Shown: positions 35,721-46,200 of the stretch, one piece after another
How positions within the stretch are numbered: position 1 is the first letter of the stretch
How the letters are laid out: each line of letters opens with the position of its first letter
From: Flaviramulus basaltis
GTDB taxonomy: Bacteria; Bacteroidota; Bacteroidia; Flavobacteriales; Flavobacteriaceae
Length of the DNA: 64,000 nucleotides
Assembly (NCBI RefSeq): GCF_900114265.1
Contig: NZ_FPKV01000001.1
Coordinates: 1,178,001 to 1,242,000 of the forward strand
Direction of reading: 5' to 3'
The notes under the pieces: model-generated
Told to the model about the DNA's origin: nothing
Seen by the model: only the letters and a program-made list of their open reading frames with translations
The model's database searches: none
Translations under genes and position numbers: made by a program

Positions 35721-36239
35721 ATGAAAAATTTAAAAACTTATAAAATGTTACAGCATTATAACATTTTAGCTACTATTATATTAGCTTTTTTTTTGGTAGG
35801 CTGTAATAACGATGATGATTCTACTCAGGTTCTTGAAGCCTGGGAAATTGAAGTAAATCAACTTAAAAGTACAATAATTCCAATAAGTGATATTGATGAT
35901 GCAATGGCAGCTGGCTGGAATATTGATGCCACTGGATATAGACCACATATGGGACATCATTTTATTAAGTTAGAATTAATAGATAATGTTTTTGAGTTAG
36001 AAAAACCAGAAGCGTTATTGTTTGTTCCCGATGAAAATGATGTTATGCAGTTTGTGGGAGTAGAATATTTAGTGCCAATAGAAAACCTAGATAATCCACC
36101 ACCAACTCCTGAAGGCTACACTGGCAATAAAGATGTTTGGGAAATAAGTACAATAGATAGCATGTGGACACTTCACGTATGGATTGGTTTAGAAAATCCT
36201 GATGGAATTTTCGCAAAACTAAATATGACGCTGGATTAA
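35721..36239 (+). CDS. Uncharacterised lipoprotein
   Basis: The 172-residue product has a signal peptide with lipobox LVGC (cysteine near 28) followed by an Asn/Asp spacer (NNDDDS). The mature part contains GYRPHMGHHFIKLELID, PEALLFVP and, near the end, WTLHVWIGLENPDGIFAKL. This histidine- and aromatic-rich pattern recurs in uncharacterised envelope proteins as far as I recall, but I cannot name the family. Three histidines in PHMGHHF and one in LHVW could bind a metal. The preceding gene encodes a DUF4242-containing regulator, so a regulator-target pair is possible. An internal ATG at codon 9 is an alternative start. Confidence 0.7.
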   Translation: MKNLKTYKMLQHYNILATIILAFFLVGCNNDDDSTQVLEAWEIEVNQLKSTIIPISDIDDAMAAGWNIDATGYRPHMGHHFIKLELIDNVFELEKPEALLFVPDENDVMQFVGVEYLVPIENLDNPPPTPEGYTGNKDVWEISTIDSMWTLHVWIGLENPDGIFAKLNMTLD

Positions 36240-36335
36240 TCTTGTAATATTTTTTAAAAGCGTTAAAATAAATTAATTAGTTTTTTTGATTATTAGATAG
36301 TCGTACATTGGTCTTAAAGTTATTGAGATTATTTG

Positions 36336-37259
36336 ATGAATCAAAAAGTAAGTTACACAAACCTTATCAAAACCGAAGCCAAACGCCTCGGTTTTTTGTC
36401 TTGCGGCATTAGTAAGGCTCAATTTTTAGAAGAAGAAGCACCTCGTTTAGAAAAATGGTTAAACAAAAATATGCATGGAGAAATGCGTTACATGGAAAAT
36501 CATTTCGATAAACGTTTAGACCCAACTAAGCTTGTTGAAGATTCTAAAAGTGTTATTTCATTATTGCTAAATTATTATCCAGAAGAAAAACAAAATGAAA
36601 ACAGTTTTAAGTTGTCAAAATATGCTTTTGGAAACGATTATCATTTTGTAATAAAAGATAAACTTAAATCACTTTTAAATTTTATTCAAGAAGAAATAGG
36701 TGAGGTTCATGGACGTGCTTTTGTAGATTCTGCGCCAGTTTTAGACAAAGCTTGGGCGGCGAAATCTGGTTTAGGCTGGATTGGTAAACATAGTAATTTG
36801 CTAACACAACAGGTAGGATCTTTTTATTTTATTGCTGAATTAATAATCGATTTAGATTTAGAATATGACACACCAGTTACAGACCACTGCGGAACATGTA
36901 CAGCGTGTATTGATGCATGTCCAACACAAGCAATTACAGAGCCATATGTAGTTGATGGAAGCAAATGTATTTCTTATTTCACAATAGAATTAAAAGAAAA
37001 TATCCCATCAGAATTTAAAGGAAAAATGGACGATTGGATGTTTGGTTGCGATGTTTGTCAAGACGTTTGCCCATGGAATCGGTTTTCAAAATCACATAGT
37101 GAACCGCTATTCAATCCGCATCCAGAATTACTTTCAATGACAAAAAAAGATTGGGAAGAAATTACCGAAGATACCTTCAAAAAAGTATTCAAAAATTCCG
37201 CAGTAAAACGCACAAAGTTTTCAGGCTTAAAAAGAAACATCAATTTCCTAAAAGAATAG
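36336..37259 (+). CDS. queG: Epoxyqueuosine reductase QueG
   Basis: The 307-residue protein contains the QueG cobalamin-binding N-terminal domain ([36 protein letters not shown] with the catalytic aspartate region) and two [4Fe-4S] clusters: [16 protein letters not shown] and [11 protein letters not shown]. It carries out the last step of queuosine synthesis in tRNA, reducing epoxyqueuosine with cobalamin. The HEAT-repeat C-terminal extension of some homologues is absent. I use the ATG at 36336; the frame opens one codon earlier at a TTG. It is 74 bases upstream of the malic enzyme gene's -7 box region and may be separately expressed. Confidence 0.95.
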   Translation: MNQKVSYTNLIKTEAKRLGFLSCGISKAQFLEEEAPRLEKWLNKNMHGEMRYMENHFDKRLDPTKLVEDSKSVISLLLNYYPEEKQNENSFKLSKYAFGNDYHFVIKDKLKSLLNFIQEEIGEVHGRAFVDSAPVLDKAWAAKSGLGWIGKHSNLLTQQVGSFYFIAELIIDLDLEYDTPVTDHCGTCTACIDACPTQAITEPYVVDGSKCISYFTIELKENIPSEFKGKMDDWMFGCDVCQDVCPWNRFSKSHSEPLFNPHPELLSMTKKDWEEITEDTFKKVFKNSAVKRTKFSGLKRNINFLKE

Positions 37260-37280
37260 TAATTTCCTTAATAGGATTAT

Positions 37281-37288
37281 TATATTTG
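37281..37288 (+). promoter_or_regulatory. Candidate -7 element for the malic enzyme gene
   Basis: TATATTTG matches TAnnTTTG and is followed by a 25-base gap to the ATG at 37314. The -33 side has only TTTC at an unusually short distance. Confidence 0.45.
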
Positions 37289-37313
37289 TTGGTTTAGTTA
37301 ATTAACCATTCTT

Positions 37314-39611
37314 ATGAGCGAAGAAAGCAAACGTAGAGAAGCCCTTATATATCACGCAAAACCAACTCCAGGGAAAATTAAAGTTGTACCAACCAAAAAA
37401 TATGCGACTCAAAGAGATTTGTCTTTAGCATATTCTCCAGGTGTTGCAGCACCTTGTTTAGAGATTGATAAAAATAAGGATGATGTTTATAAATATACAG
37501 CTAAAGGTAATTTAGTTGCTGTAATTTCTAATGGAACAGCCGTTTTAGGTTTAGGAAATATTGGTCCTGAAGCTTCAAAACCTGTTATGGAAGGTAAAGG
37601 ATTGCTTTTCAAAATTTTCGCAGATATAGACGTTTTTGATATTGAAGTAGATACTGAAAATATTGAAGAGTTTATTCAAACCGTAAAAATGATTGCTCCT
37701 ACATTTGGTGGTATTAATCTTGAAGATATAAAAGCGCCAGAAGCTTTTGAAATTGAAAGACGCTTAAAAGAGGAATTAGATATTCCTGTTATGCATGACG
37801 ATCAACACGGTACTGCTATTATTTCGGCAGCAGCTTTATTAAACGCGGTTGAACTTGCAGGAAAAAAACTAGAAGAAGTTAAAATAGTTATAAGTGGCGC
37901 TGGTGCTGCGGCTATTTCATGTTCACGATTATACCAAGCTTGTGGTGCAAAACGTGAGAATATGGTAATGCTAGATAGTAAAGGCGTTATTAGAGATGAT
38001 AGAGAAGTATTATCTACAGAAAAAGCAGAATTTGCTACACATAGAAAAATAGATACACTTGATGAAGCCATGAAAGATGCCGATGTTTTTATTGGTCTTT
38101 CAATGGCAAATATTGTGTCGCCAGAAATGTTACTAGCTATGGCAAAAGATCCAATTGTATTTGCGATGGCTAATCCAGATCCTGAAATTAAATACGATAT
38201 CGCTATTGCGACACGTAAAGATATTATCATGGCAACGGGTAGAAGTGATCATCCTAATCAAGTAAATAATGTACTAGGATTTCCTTTTATTTTTAGAGGT
38301 GCATTAGATGTTAGAGCTACAAAAATTAACGAAGCTATGAAAATGGCTGCCGTAAGAGCTTTAGCAAAATTAGCCAAAGAACCAGTTCCAGAGCAAGTTA
38401 ATATTGCTTATGGAGAAACTAGATTAACTTTTGGTAAAGATTACATCATTCCAAAGCCTTTCGATCCACGTTTAATTGCGGAGGTTCCACCAGCAGTTGC
38501 AAAAGCAGCTATTGAAAGCGGTGTTGCTAAAAAACCAATTACAGACTGGGAACGTTATACAGATTCATTATTAGAGCGTTTAGGTTCCGATAATAAATTA
38601 GTTAGACTATTATTAAATAGAGCTAAACTAGATCCAAAACGTATTGTTTTTGCTGAGGCAGACCAATTAGATGTTTTAAAAGCAGCGCAAATAGTTTATG
38701 AAGAAGGTATCGCGACTCCTATTCTTTTAGGTAGAAAAGAAACCATAGAATCTTTAATGACAGAGATTGAGTTTGATGCAGATATTCTAATTATTGATCC
38801 TAAAACAGAAGAAGAAAACGAGCGTAAAAATAAATACGCTAAGGTTTATTGGGAGCAACGCAAACGTAGAGGAGTGACTTATTATTCGGCACAACGTTTA
38901 ATGCGAGAACGAAACTATTTTGGTGCAATGATGGTTAATGAAGGTGATGCAGATGGTTTAATTTCAGGATATTCTCGAAATTATCCAACGGTAGTTAAGC
39001 CTATGTTGGAGCTTATTGGTATGATGCCAGGCGTAAGTCGTATAGCAACAACAAATTTAATGATGACAAAAAGAGGTCCTATGTTCTTAAGTGATACCTC
39101 AATAAATATAGATCCAGACGCTAAAACGTTAGCTAAAATTACACAAATGACTTCTAGAGTCATTAAAATGTTTGGCTTAAAGCCTGTATTAGCCATGGTT
39201 TCTTATTCTAATTTTGGATCATCAAGTAATGATAAAGCATCCAAGGTAAGAGAAGCAGTATCTATGTTGCATCGCAGTCATCCAGAAATGGATGTTGATG
39301 GTGAGTTGCAAACAGATTTTGCTTTAAATGATACTATGCTTCGCGAAAAATTTCCGTTTTCAAAGCTTGTTGGTAAAAAAGTAAATGCGCTTATTTTTCC
39401 AAATTTAGATTCTGCAAACATTACTTATAAGTTATTAAAAGAATTAAACGAAGCAGATTCTATAGGACCCATAATGATGGGAATGAGAAAGCCAGTTCAC
39501 ATTCTGCAACTAGGAGCTAGTGTGGATGAAATAGTAAACATGACAGCTATTGCTGTTATTGATGCTCAGCATAAAGAAAAATGGGAGGAAGAACATCCCG
39601 AAATCAACTAA
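37314..39611 (+). CDS. maeB: NADP-dependent malic enzyme with phosphotransacetylase-like domain
   Basis: The 765-residue protein joins a malic enzyme domain (residues 1-430: [39 protein letters not shown], nucleotide-binding [12 protein letters not shown]) to a C-terminal phosphate acetyl/butyryltransferase-like domain (about 440-765). The hybrid architecture is that of MaeB, which decarboxylates malate to pyruvate and supplies NADPH. The C-terminal domain in E. coli MaeB has no transferase activity of its own but mediates regulation by acetyl-CoA. It lies between queG and ruvA, an arrangement I believe is common in Flavobacteriaceae. Confidence 0.96.
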   Translation: MSEESKRREALIYHAKPTPGKIKVVPTKKYATQRDLSLAYSPGVAAPCLEIDKNKDDVYKYTAKGNLVAVISNGTAVLGLGNIGPEASKPVMEGKGLLFKIFADIDVFDIEVDTENIEEFIQTVKMIAPTFGGINLEDIKAPEAFEIERRLKEELDIPVMHDDQHGTAIISAAALLNAVELAGKKLEEVKIVISGAGAAAISCSRLYQACGAKRENMVMLDSKGVIRDDREVLSTEKAEFATHRKIDTLDEAMKDADVFIGLSMANIVSPEMLLAMAKDPIVFAMANPDPEIKYDIAIATRKDIIMATGRSDHPNQVNNVLGFPFIFRGALDVRATKINEAMKMAAVRALAKLAKEPVPEQVNIAYGETRLTFGKDYIIPKPFDPRLIAEVPPAVAKAAIESGVAKKPITDWERYTDSLLERLGSDNKLVRLLLNRAKLDPKRIVFAEADQLDVLKAAQIVYEEGIATPILLGRKETIESLMTEIEFDADILIIDPKTEEENERKNKYAKVYWEQRKRRGVTYYSAQRLMRERNYFGAMMVNEGDADGLISGYSRNYPTVVKPMLELIGMMPGVSRIATTNLMMTKRGPMFLSDTSINIDPDAKTLAKITQMTSRVIKMFGLKPVLAMVSYSNFGSSSNDKASKVREAVSMLHRSHPEMDVDGELQTDFALNDTMLREKFPFSKLVGKKVNALIFPNLDSANITYKLLKELNEADSIGPIMMGMRKPVHILQLGASVDEIVNMTAIAVIDAQHKEKWEEEHPEIN

Positions 39612-39632
39612 ATCTAATGCAAATAATTTTAT

Positions 39633-39640
39633 TACTTTTG
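39633..39640 (+). promoter_or_regulatory. Candidate -7 element for ruvA-sprA
   Basis: TACTTTTG matches TAnnTTTG, 22 bases before the ruvA ATG. No -33 TTG is apparent. It could drive ruvA and, six bases after it, sprA. Confidence 0.45.
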
Positions 39641-39662
39641 GTAGGTTAACCAATAACAATTC

Positions 39663-40244
39663 ATGATAACACACATTCAAGGAAAACTTACTGAAAAAAA
39701 TCCAACTCACGTTGTTATTGATTGTAATGGTGTTGGCTATATGCTTCATATTTCATTACATACATATTCTCAAATTCCAGAAGGAGAAAACTTAAAATTG
39801 TATACACATCTTCAAGTTAAAGAAGATTCGCATACATTATATGGGTTTTCATCACTTGCAGAACGTGAAATTTTTAGACTATTATTATCCGTAAGTGGTA
39901 TTGGCGCTAGTATTGCACGTACTATGTTATCATCTTTAACTCCAAAACAAGTAAGAGAAGGGATTGCGAGTAGTGATGTGGCTTTAATTCAATCTATAAA
40001 GGGTATTGGAGCGAAAACAGCACAGCGTGTTATTATAGATTTAAAGGATAAAATATTAAGGATTTATGATATTGATGAAGTTTCAGTTTCTAAAGACAAT
40101 ACCAATAAAAATGAAGCGTTATCTGCTTTAGAAGTGCTTGGATTTGTCAAAAAACAAGCTGAACGTGTTGTGGATAAAATTATGATAGCTCAACCAGATG
40201 CTAGTGTTGAAACTATTATAAAGCAAGCCCTTAAAAATTTATAA
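39663..40244 (+). CDS. ruvA: Holliday junction DNA-binding protein RuvA
   Basis: The 193-residue protein shows the RuvA OB-fold N-terminus (MITHIQGKLTEKNPTHVVIDCNGVGY), two helix-hairpin-helix motifs (LLSVSGIGASIARTML and IQSIKGIGAKTAQRVI) and a small C-terminal domain III (ALEVLGFVKKQAERVV) that contacts RuvB. It forms a tetramer that clamps the four-way junction. It lies immediately upstream of sprA, with only six bases between stop and the sprA start, so the two are probably co-transcribed. Confidence 0.97.
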   Translation: MITHIQGKLTEKNPTHVVIDCNGVGYMLHISLHTYSQIPEGENLKLYTHLQVKEDSHTLYGFSSLAEREIFRLLLSVSGIGASIARTMLSSLTPKQVREGIASSDVALIQSIKGIGAKTAQRVIIDLKDKILRIYDIDEVSVSKDNTNKNEALSALEVLGFVKKQAERVVDKIMIAQPDASVETIIKQALKNL

Positions 40245-40250
40245 TATATT

Positions 40251-43200
40251 TTGAATAGAACTAAACTAACTTTTTATAAGCCACTTAAACAGTATACTTT
40301 TTTTGTTTTTGTGCTATTTTGTTCAGTTGTTGGCTGGTCTCAGGAACCCGTTCAAGATTCTGTTCAAACAGGTTTTAGTTTAGGTAAAATAAAATTACCA
40401 AATCCCAATAGTGTAGAGTCTAAATATACTTATGATCCAGAAACAAATAGATATATTTACACTGAAAAAATAGGAAGTTTCAATATAAATTATCCAGTTA
40501 TATTAACGCCTAGAGAGTATTATGATTTAGTTGCTAAAGAGAATCTTAGAAGTTATTACAAAGAAAAAATTGATGCTTTTGATGGCAAAAAAGAGGGTGC
40601 AGATGATGCGCAAAAAAATCTATTACCAGAGTTTTATGTGAAATCAGATTTTTTTGAAACTATTTTTGGTAGTAATACAATTGAAGTAACGCCTACTGGT
40701 TCTGTTGAAATGGATTTAGGAGTGTTATTTTCAAAACAAGATAACCCATCATTTTCACCAAGAAATAGAAGTAATTTTACCTTTGATTTTGATCAACGTA
40801 TCAGTTTAAGTTTGTTGGGTAAAGTTGGAACTAGATTACAAGTAACGGCAAATTACGACACACAATCTACATTCGATTTTCAACAACTTATAAAATTAGA
40901 ATACACACCAACCGAGGATGATATTATTCAGAAAATAGAAGTAGGTAATGTTAGCATGCCATTAAACAGTTCTCTAATAACAGGAGCACAAAGTTTATTT
41001 GGTGTAAAAACACAATTACAGTTTGGTAAAACTAGTGTAACCGCTGTGTTTTCGGAACAAAAATCCCAATCTAATACGGTTGTTGCTCAAGGTGGAGGAA
41101 CCTTAGAAGAATTTGAATTGTTTATTAGAGATTATGATGAAAACAGGCACTTCTTTTTAGCACAATATTTTAGAGATACTTATGATACCTCATTACAGAA
41201 TTACCCTTTAACAAATAATCGTGGATTGCAAATAACCCGATTAGAAGTTTGGATGACTAACAGAAGTAACCGAACAGAAAATGTTAGAAATATTATAGCG
41301 CTTCAAGATTTAGGTGAAAGTGGTAAAGTGGGTTCTGCGGTTAATGTTTTTGCTGCTCCAGGAGCTTTTCCAAATAATGCAAATAATGCATTCGATCCAA
41401 CCAATATTAATGCATCAGCACCTAATTCTCAATTAAATCAAAATATTAGAGATATTTCTACTGCTCAGTCTGGTATAGAAGTCGCAAATACCAGAGAAGG
41501 TTTTGATTATGCAAAACTTGAAAACGCAAGAAAATTAACCAATGGGCAAGAGTATACTTTAAATACCGATTTAGGTTACATTTCTTTAAACCAACGTTTA
41601 AATAATGATGAGGTTTTAGCAGTTGCATTTCAATATACTTTAGGAGGAAAAGTGTATCAAGTAGGTGAATTTGCAAATGATGGAATTGATGCAACTAATG
41701 TAACCACCAATGCTGATGGTGATGTAACAAATGTGGTAAATTCCAATTTAGTTTTAAAAATGTTAAAAAGTAGCATCACCAATGTAAACCAACCAGTTTG
41801 GGATTTGATGATGAAAAACATCTATGATACAGGGGCTTATAATTTAAGTCAAGATGATTTTAAATTAAATATTTTTTATAACGAAGCATCACCTTTAAAC
41901 TACATAACACCCGTTGGCACAACTCCATTTCCAGCACCAGCAACAAATGAAGATCCTTTAGAAGAGACGCCGTTATTACGAGTTTTTAACTTAGATAAAC
42001 TAAACTTTAATAATGATCCACAATCAAAAGGAGATGGGTTTTTCGATTTTGTTCCAGGAATTACGGTAATACCTCAAAACGGAAAAATAGTTTTTACAAG
42101 TGCAGAACCTTTTGGAGAATATCTCTTTAATAAGTTATCCCTAAATGTAAGCGAAGATTATAACGACACTAGTTCGTATAATGAAAACCAAGCCAAGTAT
42201 GTTTACGATGTGCTTTACAGTAGTACAAAAACAGCAGCTTTAGAAGAGATTGAAAAAAATAAATTCAAACTAAAGGGACGTTATAAATCTACAGGTGGTG
42301 ATGGTATTCCTATTGGGTCTTTTAACGTGCCAAGAGGTTCGGTTAGAGTTACTGCTGGTGGTCGTGTTTTAGTAGAAGGAATTGATTATACGGTTAATTA
42401 TAATTTAGGTCGTGTTCAAATTTTAGACGAAGCGTTAAAAGCATCAAACACTCCAATAGAAGTTTCTACCGAAAATAATGCTGTTTTTGGGCAACAAACA
42501 AGACGTTTTACAGGCTTAAATGTAGAGCATAAATTTAATGAAAACTTTGTTTTAGGTGGAACGCTTTTAAATTTAAATGAACGTCCAATTACTCAAAAAG
42601 CTAACTATGGTACAGAGCCAATTAACAATACTATTTTTGGGCTAAACGGAAATTACTCAACCAAAGTCCCATTTTTAACACGATTAGCCAATAAGTTACC
42701 AAATATAGATACCGATGTAGAATCAAATTTATCACTCAGAGGAGAATTTGCATATTTAGCACCAGGAGCTCCAAAAGGCACAAATCTTAACGGAGAAGCC
42801 ACATCGTATGTTGATGATTTTGAAGGATCACAAAATGGTATCGATTTAAAATCGCAACAATCTTGGTATTTATCTAGTAGACCTGCAGATTTAGATGGAG
42901 ATGGAGAAACAGATCCAGAATATGTTAATGGTATTGAAAGTGGTTATGATAGAGCGTTGCTGAATTGGTATAGTATTGATCCTATTTTTTATAGTAGCCA
43001 GCGTCCTAGTGGTATTTCAGATGATGATGTTTCTGGCTTGTATACAAGTCGTGTATTTATAAATGAACTTTTCCCAGATAGAGATTTAGTTCAAGGACAA
43101 AATTCGGTATTATTCACACTAGATTTAGCATATTATCCAACAGAAAGAGGGCCTTATAATTTTGAGCCTAATGCTGCCGGTGGTACAATTAGTAATCCTC

Positions 43201-46200
43201 AAAATGCTTGGGCAGGAATTACACGTCAATTAACATCTACAGATTTTGAACAACAAAATGTTGAGTATATTGAGTTTTGGTTACAAGATCCATTTCAAGA
43301 AAATCCATCAAACCCTGGAGGAAAGTTAGTATTCAATTTAGGTAATATATCAGAAGATATCATTAAAGATGGTAAAAAATTATATGAAAATGGATTGCCA
43401 AAAGATGGAGATGTAAGTTTACTTCAGCCTACAACTTGGGGAACTGTGGTGCCACAAAATCAGTCCTTAATTTATGCTTTTGATACAACAGGGCAAGAAC
43501 GAACCAATCAAGATGTTGGTTATGATGGTTATAACGATGTTGAGGAACGTACTATATCTGATGCTTTTAGCGCTTTAGAAGATCCATCAAACGATAATTA
43601 CGCATACTTTTTAAATGCAGAAGGAAATGTTTTTGATCGTTATAAAAAATATAATGGAGCAGATGGAAACACACCAGACACGTTTTCAGACACCAATAGA
43701 GGTGCTAATACACAACCCGATGTAGAAGATATTAATCGTGATAATACCATGAACACGATTGATAGTTATTATGAGTATGAATTAGATATTACAAGACAAA
43801 ACTTGCCAATATCTCAAGCGGATTTTGAGAATCTACCCAATAGTAACCCTTTAAAAGAGTATTTAAGAGATTTTAAAGATAGACCACGTATACTACCAAA
43901 CGGAGAAAGTGTTAATGTAAGATGGTATCAATTTAGAATTCCTGTTCAAGGAAGCTTAGCAACACCAGTTGGAGGAATTACAGATTTAAGATCTATTCGT
44001 TTTACAAGATTATATCTTAAAGAATTTACACAACCTACAGTATTTCGTTTTGGTACTTTAGACTTAGTTAGAAGTGATTGGAGACGTTACTCACAAACTT
44101 TAGAGTTTGATAAAGATGATCCGGCTGATGATGATACCGATTTTTCAGTTGGTGTTATTGGTACATTAGAAAATGAAGGAAGTTATGATAGACCTCCAGG
44201 AATTGAGCCAGAGGAATTATTTAATAATAATACTGTAGTTCGTCAAAATGAACAATCGTTAGTTGTAAAGGTTTGTAATTTAGAGTCTGAAGATTCTAGA
44301 GCAGTTTACAAAAACATAAATGTAGATATGCGACAGTATAAACGTATAAGAATGTTTATGCATGCTGAAGATGGCGAATCTGGAATAGGAAATTTAAATG
44401 ATGATGACTTAGTAGGTTTTATTCGAATGGGTAACGATCTTACTGAAAATTATTATCAAATAGAAATACCATTACTAATTTCACAATCAACAACAAGAGA
44501 TGGATTGTGGCCAACAGAAAATGAAATTAACTTACCTATTGATATTTTAGGAAAAGTTAAAGCACAAGGTATTTCAGATATGACCTTGAGTAATGTAAAT
44601 CCAACGTTTTATGATGTTATTAATGGCGATATTGTACTGGCTACAGACCCATTTAGTGGTTATGCTATTGGCCAGCATCGTGTAGGAATTAAGGGAAATC
44701 CTAATTTTGGAGATATTAGAACCCTTATGGTTGGTGTTAAAAATAGATCTAACGGTGAAGTTTGTGCAGAACTTTGGTTTAACGAATTACGTTTATCAGA
44801 TTTAGATAACGAAGGTGGTTGGGCAGCCGTTGTAAGTATGGATACTAATATTGCAGACTTTGCAAATATTAGCGCAACAGGAAGACAAAGTACTTCTGGT
44901 TTTGGTTCGTTAGAGCAAGGTCCTAGTCAGCGTAGTTTGGAAGATGTACAACAATATGATGTTGTTACTAATATAAATATTGGGCAGTTATTACCAAAAA
45001 AATGGGGTATTCAAGTGCCATTTAATTATGGACAGAGTGAGGAGTTGATTACACCAAAATATGATCAGTTTTATAAAGATTTAACTTTAGACTCTAGACT
45101 TGAGGCTGCTAATGATAATGCTGAAAGAGAGAGAATAAAAGAGCAATCGGAAGATTACACAAAACGACAAAGTATCAATTTTATAGGGGTTAGAAAAACC
45201 AGAACAACCGATGCTAAACCACGTTTTTATGATGTTGAAAATGTCACTTTTAACTATTCGTATAACAAAGTTGAGCATAGAGATTTTGAAATTGAAAACT
45301 CAGTTAATAAAACCCTTCGAGTTGGTGCTAATTATGCACATAATTTTAATCCAGTAACTGTTGAGCCATTCAAGAAAAACGATTCCTTATTCACGGGTAA
45401 GTATTGGAAGTTTTTAAAAGATTTTAATTTTAACTTACTACCTACAAGTTTTACAGTTAATACAGATATTAACAGGCAATTCAACAGGCAAAAATTTAGA
45501 GAAGTAGATTTAACAGGTTCAAATATTGGTATTGAGGAATTATTCAGAAGAAATTACACTTTCGATTTTCAATATGGTGTAAACTATAATCTAACAAAAT
45601 CATTACAATTCAATTTTACAGCAGCAAACAATAATATTGTTAGAAATTATTATAAGGATAATGATTTAATAAGAGGAGAACAAGATGATGAGCTTGATGT
45701 TTGGGATGGTTTACTTGATATTGGAGATCCAAATAGACAAAGTCAAAATTTGGGTGTCACCTATCAATTGCCAATAAACAAAATACCAACATTTAGTTTT
45801 ATAGATGCCACTTATCAATATACTGGAAGCTTTTTATGGCAAAAAGGTTCAGATTTATATGGCGATTTAGATCTTACTTATACAGATCCTAACGACCCTA
45901 ATAATCAACTTACAGGAAACTTCGATTTAGGAAATACTATTCAAAATTCAAACGTTCATAATATTAGTACCACTTTAGATATGAACCGTTTGTACAAATA
46001 TATTGGATTAGTGAAAAAACCTATTAGAACGGTTAGAAGAAGAACAACTCCGGGAGGAGGACCTCCAGGACCAGATCAAAATAAATCACCAACACCAAAA
46101 GCAAAAAATCAATCGGTTACAAAAATATTAAATGCAGGAGTTGATATTTTAACAAGTATTAAGAGAATTCAGTTTAATTATTCAGAAAATAATGGAACAT

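Noticed and set aside
34230-36239. Idea that the regulator-lipoprotein region is a mobile or defence island
   Set aside because: No integrase, transposase, terminal repeats, tRNA junction or defence domain is seen, and base composition looks like its neighbours.
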